From Dehalococcoidia bacterium UBA1151 (GTDB lineage: Bacteria > Chloroflexota > Dehalococcoidia > Lucifugimonadales > Lucifugimonadaceae): 9,323 nucleotides of DNA. The translations under genes were made by a program, and so were the position numbers. The DNA lies in NCBI GenBank assembly GCA_002311865.1, contig DBZV01000058.1, positions 7,196 through 16,518 on the forward strand. The letters are read 5' to 3'. Shown here piece by piece: positions 1 to 6,250 of this stretch (position 1 is its first letter; the number at the start of each line of letters is the position of its first letter). The notes beneath the pieces are model-generated. The model did no database searches and was not told the DNA's origin. It worked only from the letters and a program-made list of their open reading frames with translations.

Positions 1-355
1 CGAAGCAATGCTGGCGGAGAGGCACTTCCCGCAGATGCGGCTTTCCGGCAGCAACTTCCAGATGTGGCAGTCGCCAGAGGACTTCGCCCGCCCTCAAGAC
101 GCCATGACAGCAGATCTGCGCGCTGAAGGCTGGCACACCACGATCACGAAGTCGATTGAGGCCGTTCAGGCCGGTCATGAGAAGGTGCATCTGAAAATTA
201 GGCAGTCACGCCAGCATGCCGACGGCACCGAGTACAACGGGTTCGACACGCTCTGGATCTTCATCAAAATCGACGGGAAGTGTGGGGTCCAGTTCAGGTC
301 GTCATTCCTTGAGAACGCGGTGCAGGGATTTGATGCGAGCGATCCGAAGTTCTAG
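1..355 (+). CDS. SnoaL/NTF2-like small protein, 5' end cut by window
   Basis: The reading frame is open to the left edge (codons Glu-Ala precede the first visible Met at 8), so the gene probably begins upstream and only its last ~117 residues are seen. The C-terminal half reads EKVHLKIRQSR, then DGTEYNGFDTLWIF, then DGKCGVQFRSSF. This alternation of charged and hydrophobic strands, with a terminal 'GKWGVQFRSS'-type strand, is typical of small SnoaL/NTF2-like cone-fold proteins. Such proteins serve as small-molecule isomerases, hydrolases or simple ligand binders, usually in the cytoplasm. No signal peptide or membrane segment is visible in the part present. It lies 128 bp upstream of the FAH-family gene on the same strand, with a possible stem-loop between, so co-transcription is uncertain. 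The family call rests on general pattern recognition; no specific function can be given. Confidence 0.6.
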   Translation, partial: EAMLAERHFPQMRLSGSNFQMWQSPEDFARPQDAMTADLRAEGWHTTITKSIEAVQAGHEKVHLKIRQSRQHADGTEYNGFDTLWIFIKIDGKCGVQFRSSFLENAVQGFDASDPKF

Positions 356-360
356 CGTGG

Positions 361-400
361 GAATCGGTAACTTGACTGCAAGGGACTTCATTCCCGATTC
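361..400 (+). terminator. Possible stem-loop after the SnoaL-like gene
   Basis: Starting five bases after the stop codon, GAATCGG (361-367) pairs perfectly with CCGATTC (394-400). A small inner hairpin, CTTG/CAAG (371-374 with 379-382), is nested inside. There is no following T-run, so this is at best a weak or factor-assisted terminator or an RNA-stabilising structure. Part of the promoter for the next gene may overlap it. Confidence 0.3.
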
Positions 401-483
401 ACGGCTGTACTATGCTGCGTGCCCGGGCGACTGCCGATCCTGGCACCCATATTTCTGGGCACTGATCAGTTTTGGAGACAAAA

Positions 484-1404
484 ATGAAACTGCTTTTCTT
501 TGATGACTTTCGACTGGGCGTTCTCAAGGGCAACAATGTTGTCGATGTGACCTCTGTGGCGGAGGGGATTCCTCACAGCACGCCCCAGCAGATGATCAGC
601 GGACTGATCGAGAACTTCGACGACTACCGAGACAAGCTTGAGGCAGCAGTAGCTGTATCTGACGGTGTGCCGGTATCCGGCGTCCGACTACGCCCACCCT
701 TACCACACCCGTCCAACATCGCCTGCATGGCGGTCAACTACATGGAAGACGGTACCCGGTCAGAGCCAGCGCCAATAAACGCATTCTCTAAGGCACCGTC
801 CGCAGTTATCACCTCCGGGGAGACGATGGTTTTGCCAGACGCGCCCGCCACCATCTTTGAGGGTGAAGCCGAGATGGCGCTGGTGATTGGCAAGACGGCG
901 ACCAATGTGGCCGCGGCCGATGCGATGGACTACATCTTTGGTTACATGAACTTCGTCGATGGCTCAGCCCGCGGGCTCCACGCCGCGGCAGCATTCCACG
1001 CAATGAAGTCACGAGACACGTTCGCGCCAATTGGTCCGTACATCGTCACCAAGGATGAGATTGCCGACCCTCAGAAACTGCATGTTCAACTGTGGAACAA
1101 CGGTGAAATCCAGCAAGACTTCAACACTGACGACATGGCTCACAACATTAGCCGATGCGTTGAATACATCACGGCGATTCACACGCTGGAGCCGGGCGAC
1201 ATTCTTGCTACCGGCACCAACCATGGTGGCCTTAACCCGTTTCAGGATGGCGAGCAGATTGAGCTTGAGATTGAAGGCCTTGGCCGCCTGAGCTTCAACA
1301 TCAGGGACGATCTGAAGCGAACCTGGAAGCGCGAGACTCGTCACGACAGGGCCGACCAGGGCTTCGACGACGCGACGCCGCAGGTGAGGGGGAAGTACGC
1401 TTAG
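484..1404 (+). CDS. Fumarylacetoacetate hydrolase (FAH) family protein
   Basis: The protein has 306 residues. The start is ATG at 484, six bases after a good Shine-Dalgarno (GGAG, 474-477). A TTG four codons upstream overlaps that site and is rejected. FAH-family enzymes are Mg/Mn-dependent and hydrolyse C-C bonds, or decarboxylate or hydrate, in acylpyruvates and related diketo acids. The N-terminal cap covers residues ~1-70. The catalytic domain begins at HPSNIACMAVNY (75-86). The expected acidic metal ligands are seen as E128 and E130 in EGEAEMALVIGK and as D159 in FVDGSARG. K175 lies in the family-typical KSRDTFAPIGP, and the late TGT motif (243-245) precedes the GEQIELEIEGLGRL strand pair. 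One deviation is that the usual 'SARD' reads SARG (G164). The extra tail 280-306 is charged and probably disordered. In this setting it may cleave a diketo-deoxy sugar acid or acylpyruvate, but that is inference; the family is secure and the substrate unknown. Confidence 0.88.
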   Translation: MKLLFFDDFRLGVLKGNNVVDVTSVAEGIPHSTPQQMISGLIENFDDYRDKLEAAVAVSDGVPVSGVRLRPPLPHPSNIACMAVNYMEDGTRSEPAPINAFSKAPSAVITSGETMVLPDAPATIFEGEAEMALVIGKTATNVAAADAMDYIFGYMNFVDGSARGLHAAAAFHAMKSRDTFAPIGPYIVTKDEIADPQKLHVQLWNNGEIQQDFNTDDMAHNISRCVEYITAIHTLEPGDILATGTNHGGLNPFQDGEQIELEIEGLGRLSFNIRDDLKRTWKRETRHDRADQGFDDATPQVRGKYA

Positions 1405-1438
1405 CCAAATCAACGCCGACCCTAGATCGAGATATTAC

Positions 1439-1466
1439 AACGGGCACTCCAGACGGGGTGCCCGTT
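1439..1466 (+). terminator. Stem-loop downstream of the FAH-family gene
   Basis: AACGGGCAC (1439-1447) pairs perfectly with GTGCCCGTT (1458-1466) around a 10-base loop, 35 bases after the FAH-family stop codon. The strong GC stem and its position fit a transcription end between convergent genes. No T-run follows on the + strand. On the - strand the bases after the stem (complement of 1427-1438) include a short TTGTAATA stretch, so it could also serve the convergent minus-strand gene weakly. Confidence 0.45.
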
Positions 1467-1509
1467 CGCGTCCGCCAATATTGAATCACGCGAGGAAAAG
1501 TATCCTGAG

Positions 1510-1545
1510 GCGCTTGTCCTGAGCCTGTCGAAGGGCTCGAAGCGC
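1510..1545. repeat. Palindromic dispersed intergenic repeat (TTCGACAGGCTCAGGA type)
   Basis: On the minus strand the core reads CCTTCGACAGGCTCAGGAC, which I recognise as a very widespread intergenic element in Chloroflexota and other environmental genomes. It is often mistranslated in databases as peptides such as 'LRQAQDK' or 'STGSGQ'. The copy is palindromic: GCGCTT (1510-1515) pairs with AAGCGC (1540-1545), and GAGCC (1521-1525) pairs with GGCTC (1534-1538). It sits in the gap between two convergent genes, a usual place for such repeats. A second TCCTGAG (1503-1509) lies just upstream. Its role is unknown; transcription-end or nucleoid-structure roles are guesses. Confidence 0.6.
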
Positions 1546-1607
1546 ACCTTTCCGGCATCTGGGAGCCAGGTCTGCGAACCAACGAACCACCACCGGCGAG
1601 GATGGCC

Positions 1608-2288
1608 CTACGACCCCGATAACTCCGCGTGAGCGATGATCCGCGACCGGTCTGTGTCGGTCAGGAATGGCTCGATCTTGGTCACGAACTGCGCCATTGT
1701 GTCCGAAATATCGCCGCTGTTGTCGACCATGATCTTCTTGCCGAGTAGCGACCACGCCACCAGATCGCCGAACCGCGCTTTCACCCTGTCGATGTCGTCT
1801 TCACTGATGATGCCGTTCTCGTGGGGATCGTCCTTCATGCGCTGAACGATCACATTTGTATCCGCCGTGATGTGTACGATCACCGTGTCCTTCGTGAACC
1901 GGAGAATCGTGTTCTCCACCTGGTGCGCCACCAGCTCGCGATCGTGTGGCTCACCCTTGCCACCATAGCCGAAGAACATTGGCGCGTAGACGGCTTCCTC
2001 GATGTGTCCGCCGACCACCATCCCGTCGTGCTGGTTAAACGTGTTCGCCTGCACGTGGTAGTAGAGGCTGTGGCGCTGGTGCATCTCCTTGAACTTGGGC
2101 GATGCCTGCAGCAGCCACGCTTGCTCCTCAGATGTCGTGTCATCGGGGTGGCCCGACGTATGCGGGATCTTCCAGTGTTCGTGAATCAGCGAGAATCGGG
2201 TACCCATCTTCTCAAACATCCAGTCATCGATCGCGTGAGCGAGCGTCGTTCCGCCTACGTATTCGCAACCCACCAGCAGTAGCCGCAT
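1608..2288 (-). CDS. P-loop nucleotide-kinase-like protein with altered Walker A
   Basis: The protein has 226 residues. The start is ATG, preceded by GGGAG at good spacing (complement of 2296-2300). The N-terminus, RLLLVGCEYVGGTTLAHAI, is a beta-strand, loop and helix placed like a Walker A P-loop, but the invariant Lys of GxxxxGK[ST] is Gly (G7...G12-G13-T14-T15). A later strand, TVIVHITADTNVIVQRMKDDP (135-155), resembles the 'LID-proximal' region of small-molecule kinases, where a strand is followed by xRRMxxDP. The acidic EDDIDRVKARF helix and KKIMVDNSG strand (184-192) also fit a shikimate/adenylate-kinase-like alpha/beta fold. The His-rich middle (residues 36-96) is unusual and could bind a metal or substrate. 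There is no signal peptide. It is divergent from the enolase at 2416 across 127 bp. No reaction can be assigned; a kinase or a degenerate nucleotide-binding role are both possible. Confidence 0.75.
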   Translation of the reverse strand: MRLLLVGCEYVGGTTLAHAIDDWMFEKMGTRFSLIHEHWKIPHTSGHPDDTTSEEQAWLLQASPKFKEMHQRHSLYYHVQANTFNQHDGMVVGGHIEEAVYAPMFFGYGGKGEPHDRELVAHQVENTILRFTKDTVIVHITADTNVIVQRMKDDPHENGIISEDDIDRVKARFGDLVAWSLLGKKIMVDNSGDISDTMAQFVTKIEPFLTDTDRSRIIAHAELSGS

Positions 2289-2415
2289 CTGTGTTCTCCC
2301 TGAGTTGTGTCAATGCCGGGCCATTGTAGGGCTTTCAAACCGGCCAGCCCTGTGGTACTCGTGTAACCTCTGCGCCGTCACAGGAGTAAGCGTCACCATA
2401 ATCGGGAGAGCCAGC
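2289..2415. promoter_or_regulatory. Divergent intergenic region between P-loop gene and enolase
   Basis: This 127-bp gap must carry the promoters for both divergent genes. Shine-Dalgarno sites are visible at each end: GGGAG for the minus gene (complement of 2296-2300) and GGGAG (2404-2408) for the plus gene. I could not pick out a convincing -35/-10 pair or an operator palindrome by eye, so no promoter positions are claimed. Confidence 0.4.
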
Positions 2416-3630
2416 ATGAATATCAAGCAGATTCGAGTCGTCAACCTGGACATCCCGCTGACTCCGCCGAAGTCGAAATCCCGGAGGCCGGCGGCAAACA
2501 AGGTCTCTGCCAGACGGGCACTTCCCATCAACTACTACGAGGAGTTTTCGACAAAGTTTGGCACCATGCCCGGCGCACGCTCTGCCGATGGCGGATCGGG
2601 TGAAGTCTGGGTGCAGGTGATCGCAGAGGACGGCACCTTCGGGCTGGGCGCATGCAGCTTCGGCGAGCCGGTGGCCGCGTTGATCGACTTCCACTACGCG
2701 CCGCTGCTTGAAGGGCGTGATGCATTGGCGATCGAGTTCCTGAACGATCTGATGTGGCGTTCATCGATGAACTTCGGTCCGGGTGGCGTCGCCGCGGCAG
2801 CTCGCGCTGGCGTTGATCTGGCACTGTGGGACCTGAAGGGCAAGCTACTGGGCGTGCCGGTCTACAGCCTGTTGGGCGGTCCGTGCCGCGATAAGATCCT
2901 GCTGTACGCCACTTGCGATGACCTGGGCTGGTCGCAGGAGCTGGGCTTCAAGGCGTTTAAGGTCAGTAACCCGGCCCACTATGTGATGGGACTGGACGGC
3001 GTGAACCTGGCCGAGGAACACATCGCCAAGTCTCGTGACGCCGTTGGGCCTGATGCCGAACTGATGTACAACCCGGTGAGCTCATTCAACGTCGAATTCG
3101 CGATCAGAGTCGCCGACCGATTGCGTCCCTATAACTTGCGGTGGTTCGAAGAGCCACTCATCCCCAGCGATCTTGAAGGCTATGCCGAACTCAAGAAAGC
3201 GATGAACTGGGTACCCATTGCCACGGGAGAACATCACCGCAGCAGACACGAATTCCGACAGTTGGTCGAGCAGCGATCTGTCGATATCTTGCAACCCGAC
3301 ATGAAGTGGGCCGGTGGACTCAGCGAGATCATGAAGATCTACACCATCGCAGAGGCGGTAGGCCTGATTACCGTTCCGCACACCGGCGCCGGAACACCGT
3401 GGGGCCAGCACTTCGCGTTTGCCATGCCTGAGTCACCGATAGCAGAGTTCTGGATGGGCTCGGACCCCGGAATCCCGCTGGATGAACTGTGTCCAATCCC
3501 CGGGATGCCGATGCCCAAAGACGGCTACGTAGTCCCGTCAGACGCCCCGGGCTTCGGCATGGAGATCAAGCCAGACTGGATCAGCCCCTGGGACCACGCG
3601 GCAGCCGCGAGGATACGCGGGATTGGGTGA
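2416..3630 (+). CDS. Enolase-superfamily dehydratase, L-rhamnonate dehydratase-like, with changed metal ligand
   Basis: The protein has 404 residues. The start is ATG at 2416, 7 bases after GGGAG. An in-frame 37-codon upstream extension to 2305 lies in noncoding sequence and is rejected. Family members abstract the proton alpha to a carboxylate and, in the rhamnonate dehydratase group, eliminate water from sugar acids to give 2-keto-3-deoxy acids. The N-terminal capping domain spans ~1-145 and ends in AGVDLALWDLKGKLLG. A (beta/alpha)7-barrel follows. Seen motifs are FKAFKV (178-183, likely active-site Lys), WFEEP (243-247, second metal Glu), GEHH (271-274, third metal Glu plus His), DILQPDMKWAGG (290-301, dyad Asp) and VPH (320-322, catalytic His). 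AEFWMGSDPG near the end is typical of the rhamnonate-dehydratase subgroup. The first metal ligand, normally Asp in 'LMxDxx', reads LMYNPV, with Asn at 219. The enzyme may bind metal weakly or have altered chemistry. Substrate is unproven. Confidence 0.88.
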   Translation: MNIKQIRVVNLDIPLTPPKSKSRRPAANKVSARRALPINYYEEFSTKFGTMPGARSADGGSGEVWVQVIAEDGTFGLGACSFGEPVAALIDFHYAPLLEGRDALAIEFLNDLMWRSSMNFGPGGVAAAARAGVDLALWDLKGKLLGVPVYSLLGGPCRDKILLYATCDDLGWSQELGFKAFKVSNPAHYVMGLDGVNLAEEHIAKSRDAVGPDAELMYNPVSSFNVEFAIRVADRLRPYNLRWFEEPLIPSDLEGYAELKKAMNWVPIATGEHHRSRHEFRQLVEQRSVDILQPDMKWAGGLSEIMKIYTIAEAVGLITVPHTGAGTPWGQHFAFAMPESPIAEFWMGSDPGIPLDELCPIPGMPMPKDGYVVPSDAPGFGMEIKPDWISPWDHAAAARIRGIG

Positions 3631-3689
3631 GTGGATCGGGCGAGAGTGAAGCAAGATCTCGGTCAACATCGCGCAGGCAGGGCAGGAGT

Positions 3690-3734
3690 TGGTGATCCGC
3701 CTCGGACTTGAACCGAGAACCTACTGATTAAGAG
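3690..3734 (-). tRNA. tRNA-Lys(CTT) 3' half, partial (anticodon loop to CCA)
   Basis: Read on the minus strand, the fragment begins at the anticodon loop CTCTTAA (anticodon CTT, Lys). It continues with the 3' anticodon strand TCAGT, a 5-base variable loop, and an intact T-arm (CTCGG, loop TTCAAGT, CCGAG). It ends with the 7-base 3' acceptor strand GCGGATC and ACCA. The bases before the loop (ACTTC) do not complete the anticodon stem, and no D-arm or 5' acceptor strand (GATCCGC) is found upstream. It is therefore not a functional tRNA gene. Such anticodon-loop-to-CCA pieces are the usual footprint of tyrosine integrases that target tRNA genes. Confidence 0.75.
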
Positions 3735-3889
3735 GAAGTGACTGAGGTTCGAGGTAGATAACGCCCCCATTCAAAAGTGCAGGAACCTTCAGGTATTCGG
3801 CAGGCTGGACTCTGGATATCGAGGGTGTCTGTAATTGGACGTGTATCGATTTACAGCCGTTAACTGGACAGCATCGGCAGAGAAACGTG
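3735..3889. other. 155-bp spacer between inverted tRNA halves, with periodic TGGAC motifs
   Basis: No gene is recognised here. Three similar blocks recur on the + strand: TGGAC at 3806, 3836 and 3865, each followed by a (T/C)ATCG-like stretch. The copies are 30 and 29 bases apart. They could be decayed repeats or protein-binding sites within a small mobile element, but the similarity is short and may be chance. Confidence 0.3.
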
Positions 3890-3934
3890 CTCTTAATCAT
3901 TAGGTTCTCGGTTCGAATCCGAGTCGGATTACCA
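3890..3934 (+). tRNA. tRNA-Lys(CTT) 3' half, partial, inverted partner
   Basis: This is a second 45-base fragment of the same kind on the opposite strand. It has loop CTCTTAA, TCATT, variable loop AGGTT, T-arm CTCGG / TTCGAAT / CCGAG, acceptor 3' strand TCGGATT and ACCA. It matches the 3690-3734 fragment at 40 of 45 positions, and both start at exactly the same base. The five differences leave the T-arm pairing intact in each copy. The upstream bases (ACGTG) do not form an anticodon stem and no 5' half (AATCCGA plus D-arm) is seen within the window, so it is a remnant. The two CCA ends point outward. Confidence 0.75.
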
Positions 3935-4059
3935 GAACCAGTGCTGGCGCTTCCTGGGAATTTGTGCCTTCTCCTACATGATCCCGGTATCTGATCTTTC
4001 AACGGGACCCGCATGCTGTCAGTAGGCCAACGTCACTTTTCATCAATCCGGTCAAGGAT

Positions 4060-4102
4060 GCGGTACCCGGCACGGGCCGGGGAACTGACACCCAGGTGCC
4101 GC
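4060..4102. terminator. Imperfect GC-rich stem-loop downstream of the minus-strand enolase
   Basis: GCGGTACC (4060-4067) can pair with GGTGCCGC (4095-4102) with one G-T wobble. The loop is long (27 bases) and GC-rich. On the + strand an AT-rich tail with TTTTT (4111-4115) lies a few bases beyond, but the only + gene upstream ends 430 bp away. For the minus enolase it lies ~115 bp past the stop. The role is uncertain. Confidence 0.25.
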
Positions 4103-4119
4103 AAATATGAATTTTTGCG

Positions 4120-4480
4120 AATGGATCTGTCGCGACCTTCTCATTTCCAGTCTCCGTGTTACGGCGACTGCGACAATCTCTGGTCGTTTCGACCGAACAA
4201 CAACCTCCAGAACTAGCTACCCGCCGTAGCCTTCAACGACGTGTGCTCGCATGTAATCCTTGTCCAACTCGATGCCAAGACCGGGTCTTTCGGACAGGTA
4301 GATCTTGTCGCCCCTGATATCGAGTGGATGATCGATAAACGCGTCGTATGCGTTGAGCTTCGCCTTCGATGTCTCGACCCGGTAGTGATTCGGCACCGAC
4401 GCCATGGTATGGGCTCCTGCCAGGACGTTGATTGGGCCGCTGGCGTCGTGGGGCGAAATTGGAATGTAGTAAGCCTCAGC
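4120..4480 (-). repeat. Left arm of 361-bp imperfect inverted repeat
   Basis: This arm contains the last 87 codons of the minus-strand enolase, its stop, and 97 noncoding bases. Its reverse complement aligns without gaps to 6250-6610. By hand count it matches at about 84% in the coding part and about 91% in the noncoding part. Outside these limits I see no similarity. Confidence 0.85.
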
Positions 4481-5392
4481 CATGGTCGCGATCTTCTTGA
4501 TTTCGGTAATACCACCGGTCCACGTCACGTCGGGCATGATGAAGTCAGCCAGCTCGTTTTCGAGAATCGGCACGAACTCCCACCTCGTGTGAAGCCTCTC
4601 CCCAACACAGATGGGCACACCAACATTCTCACGAACTTGTCTGAGCGCGTGGGTGCTTTCTACCGGCACCGGCTCTTCGAACCACCAGATCTTGTAGGGC
4701 TCGAGCACTTTCGCCAGGCGAATCGCAGTCGGAACATCGAATCGGCCGTGACAGTCGATCATTAGTTCAATATCGGGGCCTACCGCTTCTCTAATTGCCG
4801 CAATCCGATCGACGCCCAGATTCTCAGCCTCGGCGCTGAGCTTGCCGGTCAAATATCCATCCGACTCCTCTTCGTGTTTTGGCTGGAAGGGATCGAGCTT
4901 CATCGCTTTCTGACCGGTTTCTACGATCGCTTTTGCATGCTGAGCAGCGTCTTCGACCGATGATCCGCCCTTTGGGTGGCAATAAATCGGGATCCCGTCA
5001 CGTACGGGACCACCAAACAACTCAGATATTGGCAGTCCCAGAACTTTCCCCCGGATGTCCCAGAGCGCGATGTCGACCGCGCTGATCATATTGGTGGTCA
5101 AACCGCGTGACCCCGTAAATGTGTACGCTCTGAAAATTTTGTTCCAGATTTTTTCGATAAGCCTGGGATCGTCACCCTCGATCAGGTCGCTCACATGTTC
5201 CAGCCCGGCGCAGATCGGTCGTGCGCGCGGCCCCTTGGCAGTGACCTCGCCCCAACCCGTAACGCCTTCATCCGTGTTGACTTCGACGAACAAATACTCA
5301 CGCATGACACCCGAGTCCTTGTCGTCATCGGCGGTGTCGAGGTACGACAAGGGGGCTTCAATTAGCCAAGGAGTAACTTTTGTAATTTTCAA
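4217..5392 (-). CDS. Enolase-superfamily dehydratase, D-galactonate dehydratase-like
   Basis: The protein has 391 residues. It starts at TTG (5390-5392): an in-frame stop lies seven codons upstream, the next ATG is only at residue 30, and MKITKV is the expected family N-terminus. An AAGGG lies ~11 bases upstream. This is an Mg-dependent sugar-acid dehydratase type that produces a 2-keto-3-deoxy acid. The capping domain is residues 1-~125. The barrel shows all key residues: D213 with H215 in IDCHGRF (galactonate-dehydratase-style D-x-H), E239 in WFEEP, E265 in GERLHTRWEF, D288 in MPDVTWTGG, and H315 in ISPHDASGP. The C-terminal GLGIELDKDYM segment closes the domain. The gene is divergent from the RraA-family gene across 111 bp, suggesting joint control. 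Its 3' 264 bases are duplicated in inverted form at 6250-6513. The enzyme should be active; the precise acid substrate cannot be read. Confidence 0.92.
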   Translation of the reverse strand: MKITKVTPWLIEAPLSYLDTADDDKDSGVMREYLFVEVNTDEGVTGWGEVTAKGPRARPICAGLEHVSDLIEGDDPRLIEKIWNKIFRAYTFTGSRGLTTNMISAVDIALWDIRGKVLGLPISELFGGPVRDGIPIYCHPKGGSSVEDAAQHAKAIVETGQKAMKLDPFQPKHEEESDGYLTGKLSAEAENLGVDRIAAIREAVGPDIELMIDCHGRFDVPTAIRLAKVLEPYKIWWFEEPVPVESTHALRQVRENVGVPICVGERLHTRWEFVPILENELADFIMPDVTWTGGITEIKKIATMAEAYYIPISPHDASGPINVLAGAHTMASVPNHYRVETSKAKLNAYDAFIDHPLDIRGDKIYLSERPGLGIELDKDYMRAHVVEGYGG

Positions 5393-5503
5393 TGGAAGAG
5401 CCCTTTGGGTCTATCGGCCTTTGATCCGAGCGCTGTTTTTCATTATTGAGGATAGTACTCTTTGCGATATGTAGAAAACTCACAGAAGCGAGAAAGCACA
5501 CCT
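5393..5503. promoter_or_regulatory. Shared divergent promoter region for enolase and RraA-family gene
   Basis: This 111-bp gap between two divergent starts is clearly more AT-rich than its flanks. A tentative + promoter for the RraA-family gene is TTGAGG (5446-5451), 16 bases, then TATGTA (5468-5473). On the minus strand TACTAT (complement of 5453-5458) resembles a -10 for the enolase. The palindromic AGTACT (5454-5459) between them could be part of an operator. All of these are by-eye matches; only the existence of a shared control region is well supported. Confidence 0.4.
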
Positions 5504-6250
5504 ATGGTAGACAAGCCCAATTTCAACATGACGCCAGTCCACGTTCCCGACGAAGTTCTTGAAGGGCTCAAAAAACTACCGACAGCGACCGTTTATGGCG
5601 CGGTGCGAGGCTTTGGATCGACACTTTGCGTGTGCGAAGGCCTTATGACGTTCAGCCCAGGCGAAAAACTGGCGGCGCGTGCTCGAACGATACGTTTTCT
5701 ACCGCCCCGGGAGGACCTGAAGGCGGAAAAAACTCCTGGTGAAGGATTGGTCGAGTACGTGGCAATGGGAAGGTGTGGCCCAGGGGATGTGTTGGTGGCT
5801 GACATTTCAGGAGATGAAAGAACCGTAGTTGCCGGAGATGTGAAACTTCTTCAGCTTGCTATGAACAAAGCTGATGGCGTCGTGATCGACGGAGCTATTC
5901 GGGATCTCGGCGTGCTCGAAGATGAAGACTATGGTCTCGCTGTGTATGCGACAGCCCGTAGCCTGCACGGTAGCATCGACCTCACGCCCGCCGAAGAGAA
6001 TATTCAGATCCAGTGTGGTGGTGCGTTAGTTCGACCTGGTGACGTGATGGTTGGTGATGACGATGGAGTGATCGTTGTGCCTTCATGGATGGCCGAAGAA
6101 GTGCTCCGTACTGCAACCGAAAAAGAAGAAGTTGAGAATTATGTGAAGGAAAAGATCAAGGCCGAGAGCGTCGCACCTGGCAAGTACTATCCACCGTCAG
6201 AAGAATCGTACGCAGAGTGGCGGCAAATCAAGAACGAACGCGGACTCTAG
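5504..6250 (+). CDS. RraA-family protein (HMG/oxaloacetate aldolase-decarboxylase-like)
   Basis: The protein has 248 residues and starts at ATG 5504, with a weak GAGAAAG upstream. An in-frame TTG 14 codons earlier is less likely. The family includes class II 4-hydroxy-4-methyl-2-oxoglutarate/oxaloacetate aldolase-decarboxylases and the RNase E inhibitor RraA. The active-site signature is present: GDVLVAD (95-101), then GVVIDGAIRD (125-134), where Arg133 should bind the oxo-acid carboxylate and Asp134 the divalent metal. GDVMVGDDDGVIVVP (179-193) follows, and the charged C-terminal helix is as usual. The long EKEEVENYVKEKI helix and KYYPPSEES tail resemble catabolic RraA-like paralogs more than E. 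coli RraA. With the divergent dehydratase it could cleave or decarboxylate a keto-deoxy acid (inference). The stop TAG shares its G with the first base of a broken enolase copy, so the gene ends exactly at a recombination junction and its last two or three residues may be altered. Confidence 0.85.
   Translation: MVDKPNFNMTPVHVPDEVLEGLKKLPTATVYGAVRGFGSTLCVCEGLMTFSPGEKLAARARTIRFLPPREDLKAEKTPGEGLVEYVAMGRCGPGDVLVADISGDERTVVAGDVKLLQLAMNKADGVVIDGAIRDLGVLEDEDYGLAVYATARSLHGSIDLTPAEENIQIQCGGALVRPGDVMVGDDDGVIVVPSWMAEEVLRTATEKEEVENYVKEKIKAESVAPGKYYPPSEESYAEWRQIKNERGL

Larger units (their letters stand above)
3634..4216. other. Gene-free 580-bp stretch with tRNA scars
   Basis: I find no credible protein gene between the two enolases. 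The stretch contains two inverted tRNA-Lys 3' halves (3690-3734 and 3890-3934) and their 155-bp spacer. It also holds an imperfect stem (4060-4067 with 4095-4102) and, from 4120, the noncoding part of the left inverted arm. The region reads as recombination debris, in contrast to the tightly packed remainder of the window. Confidence 0.6.

Noticed and set aside
372..413. Sigma-70 promoter TTGACT ... TACTAT before the FAH gene
   Set aside because: The two hexamers are 30 bases apart, far from the usual 16-18, so they cannot be called a promoter pair.
2305..2415. N-terminal extension of the first enolase
   Set aside because: The family N-terminus starts at MNIKQIRVV (2416), which has its own Shine-Dalgarno; the extension is Cys-rich and unlike the family.
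3804..3892. CRISPR array
   Set aside because: Only about five bases repeat well, the units are not near-identical, and no cas genes are nearby.
3634..4014. Intact, intron-containing or circularly permuted tRNA-Lys gene
   Set aside because: No 5' acceptor strand (AATCCGA or GATCCGC) or D-arm is found on the correct strand before or after either 3' half, and neither anticodon stem can be completed from adjacent bases.
3721..4014. Open frame of 97 codons on the minus strand
   Set aside because: It runs through both the spacer and the antisense of the tRNA half (NPTRIRTEN is a typical antisense-tRNA peptide), with no ribosome site or family likeness.
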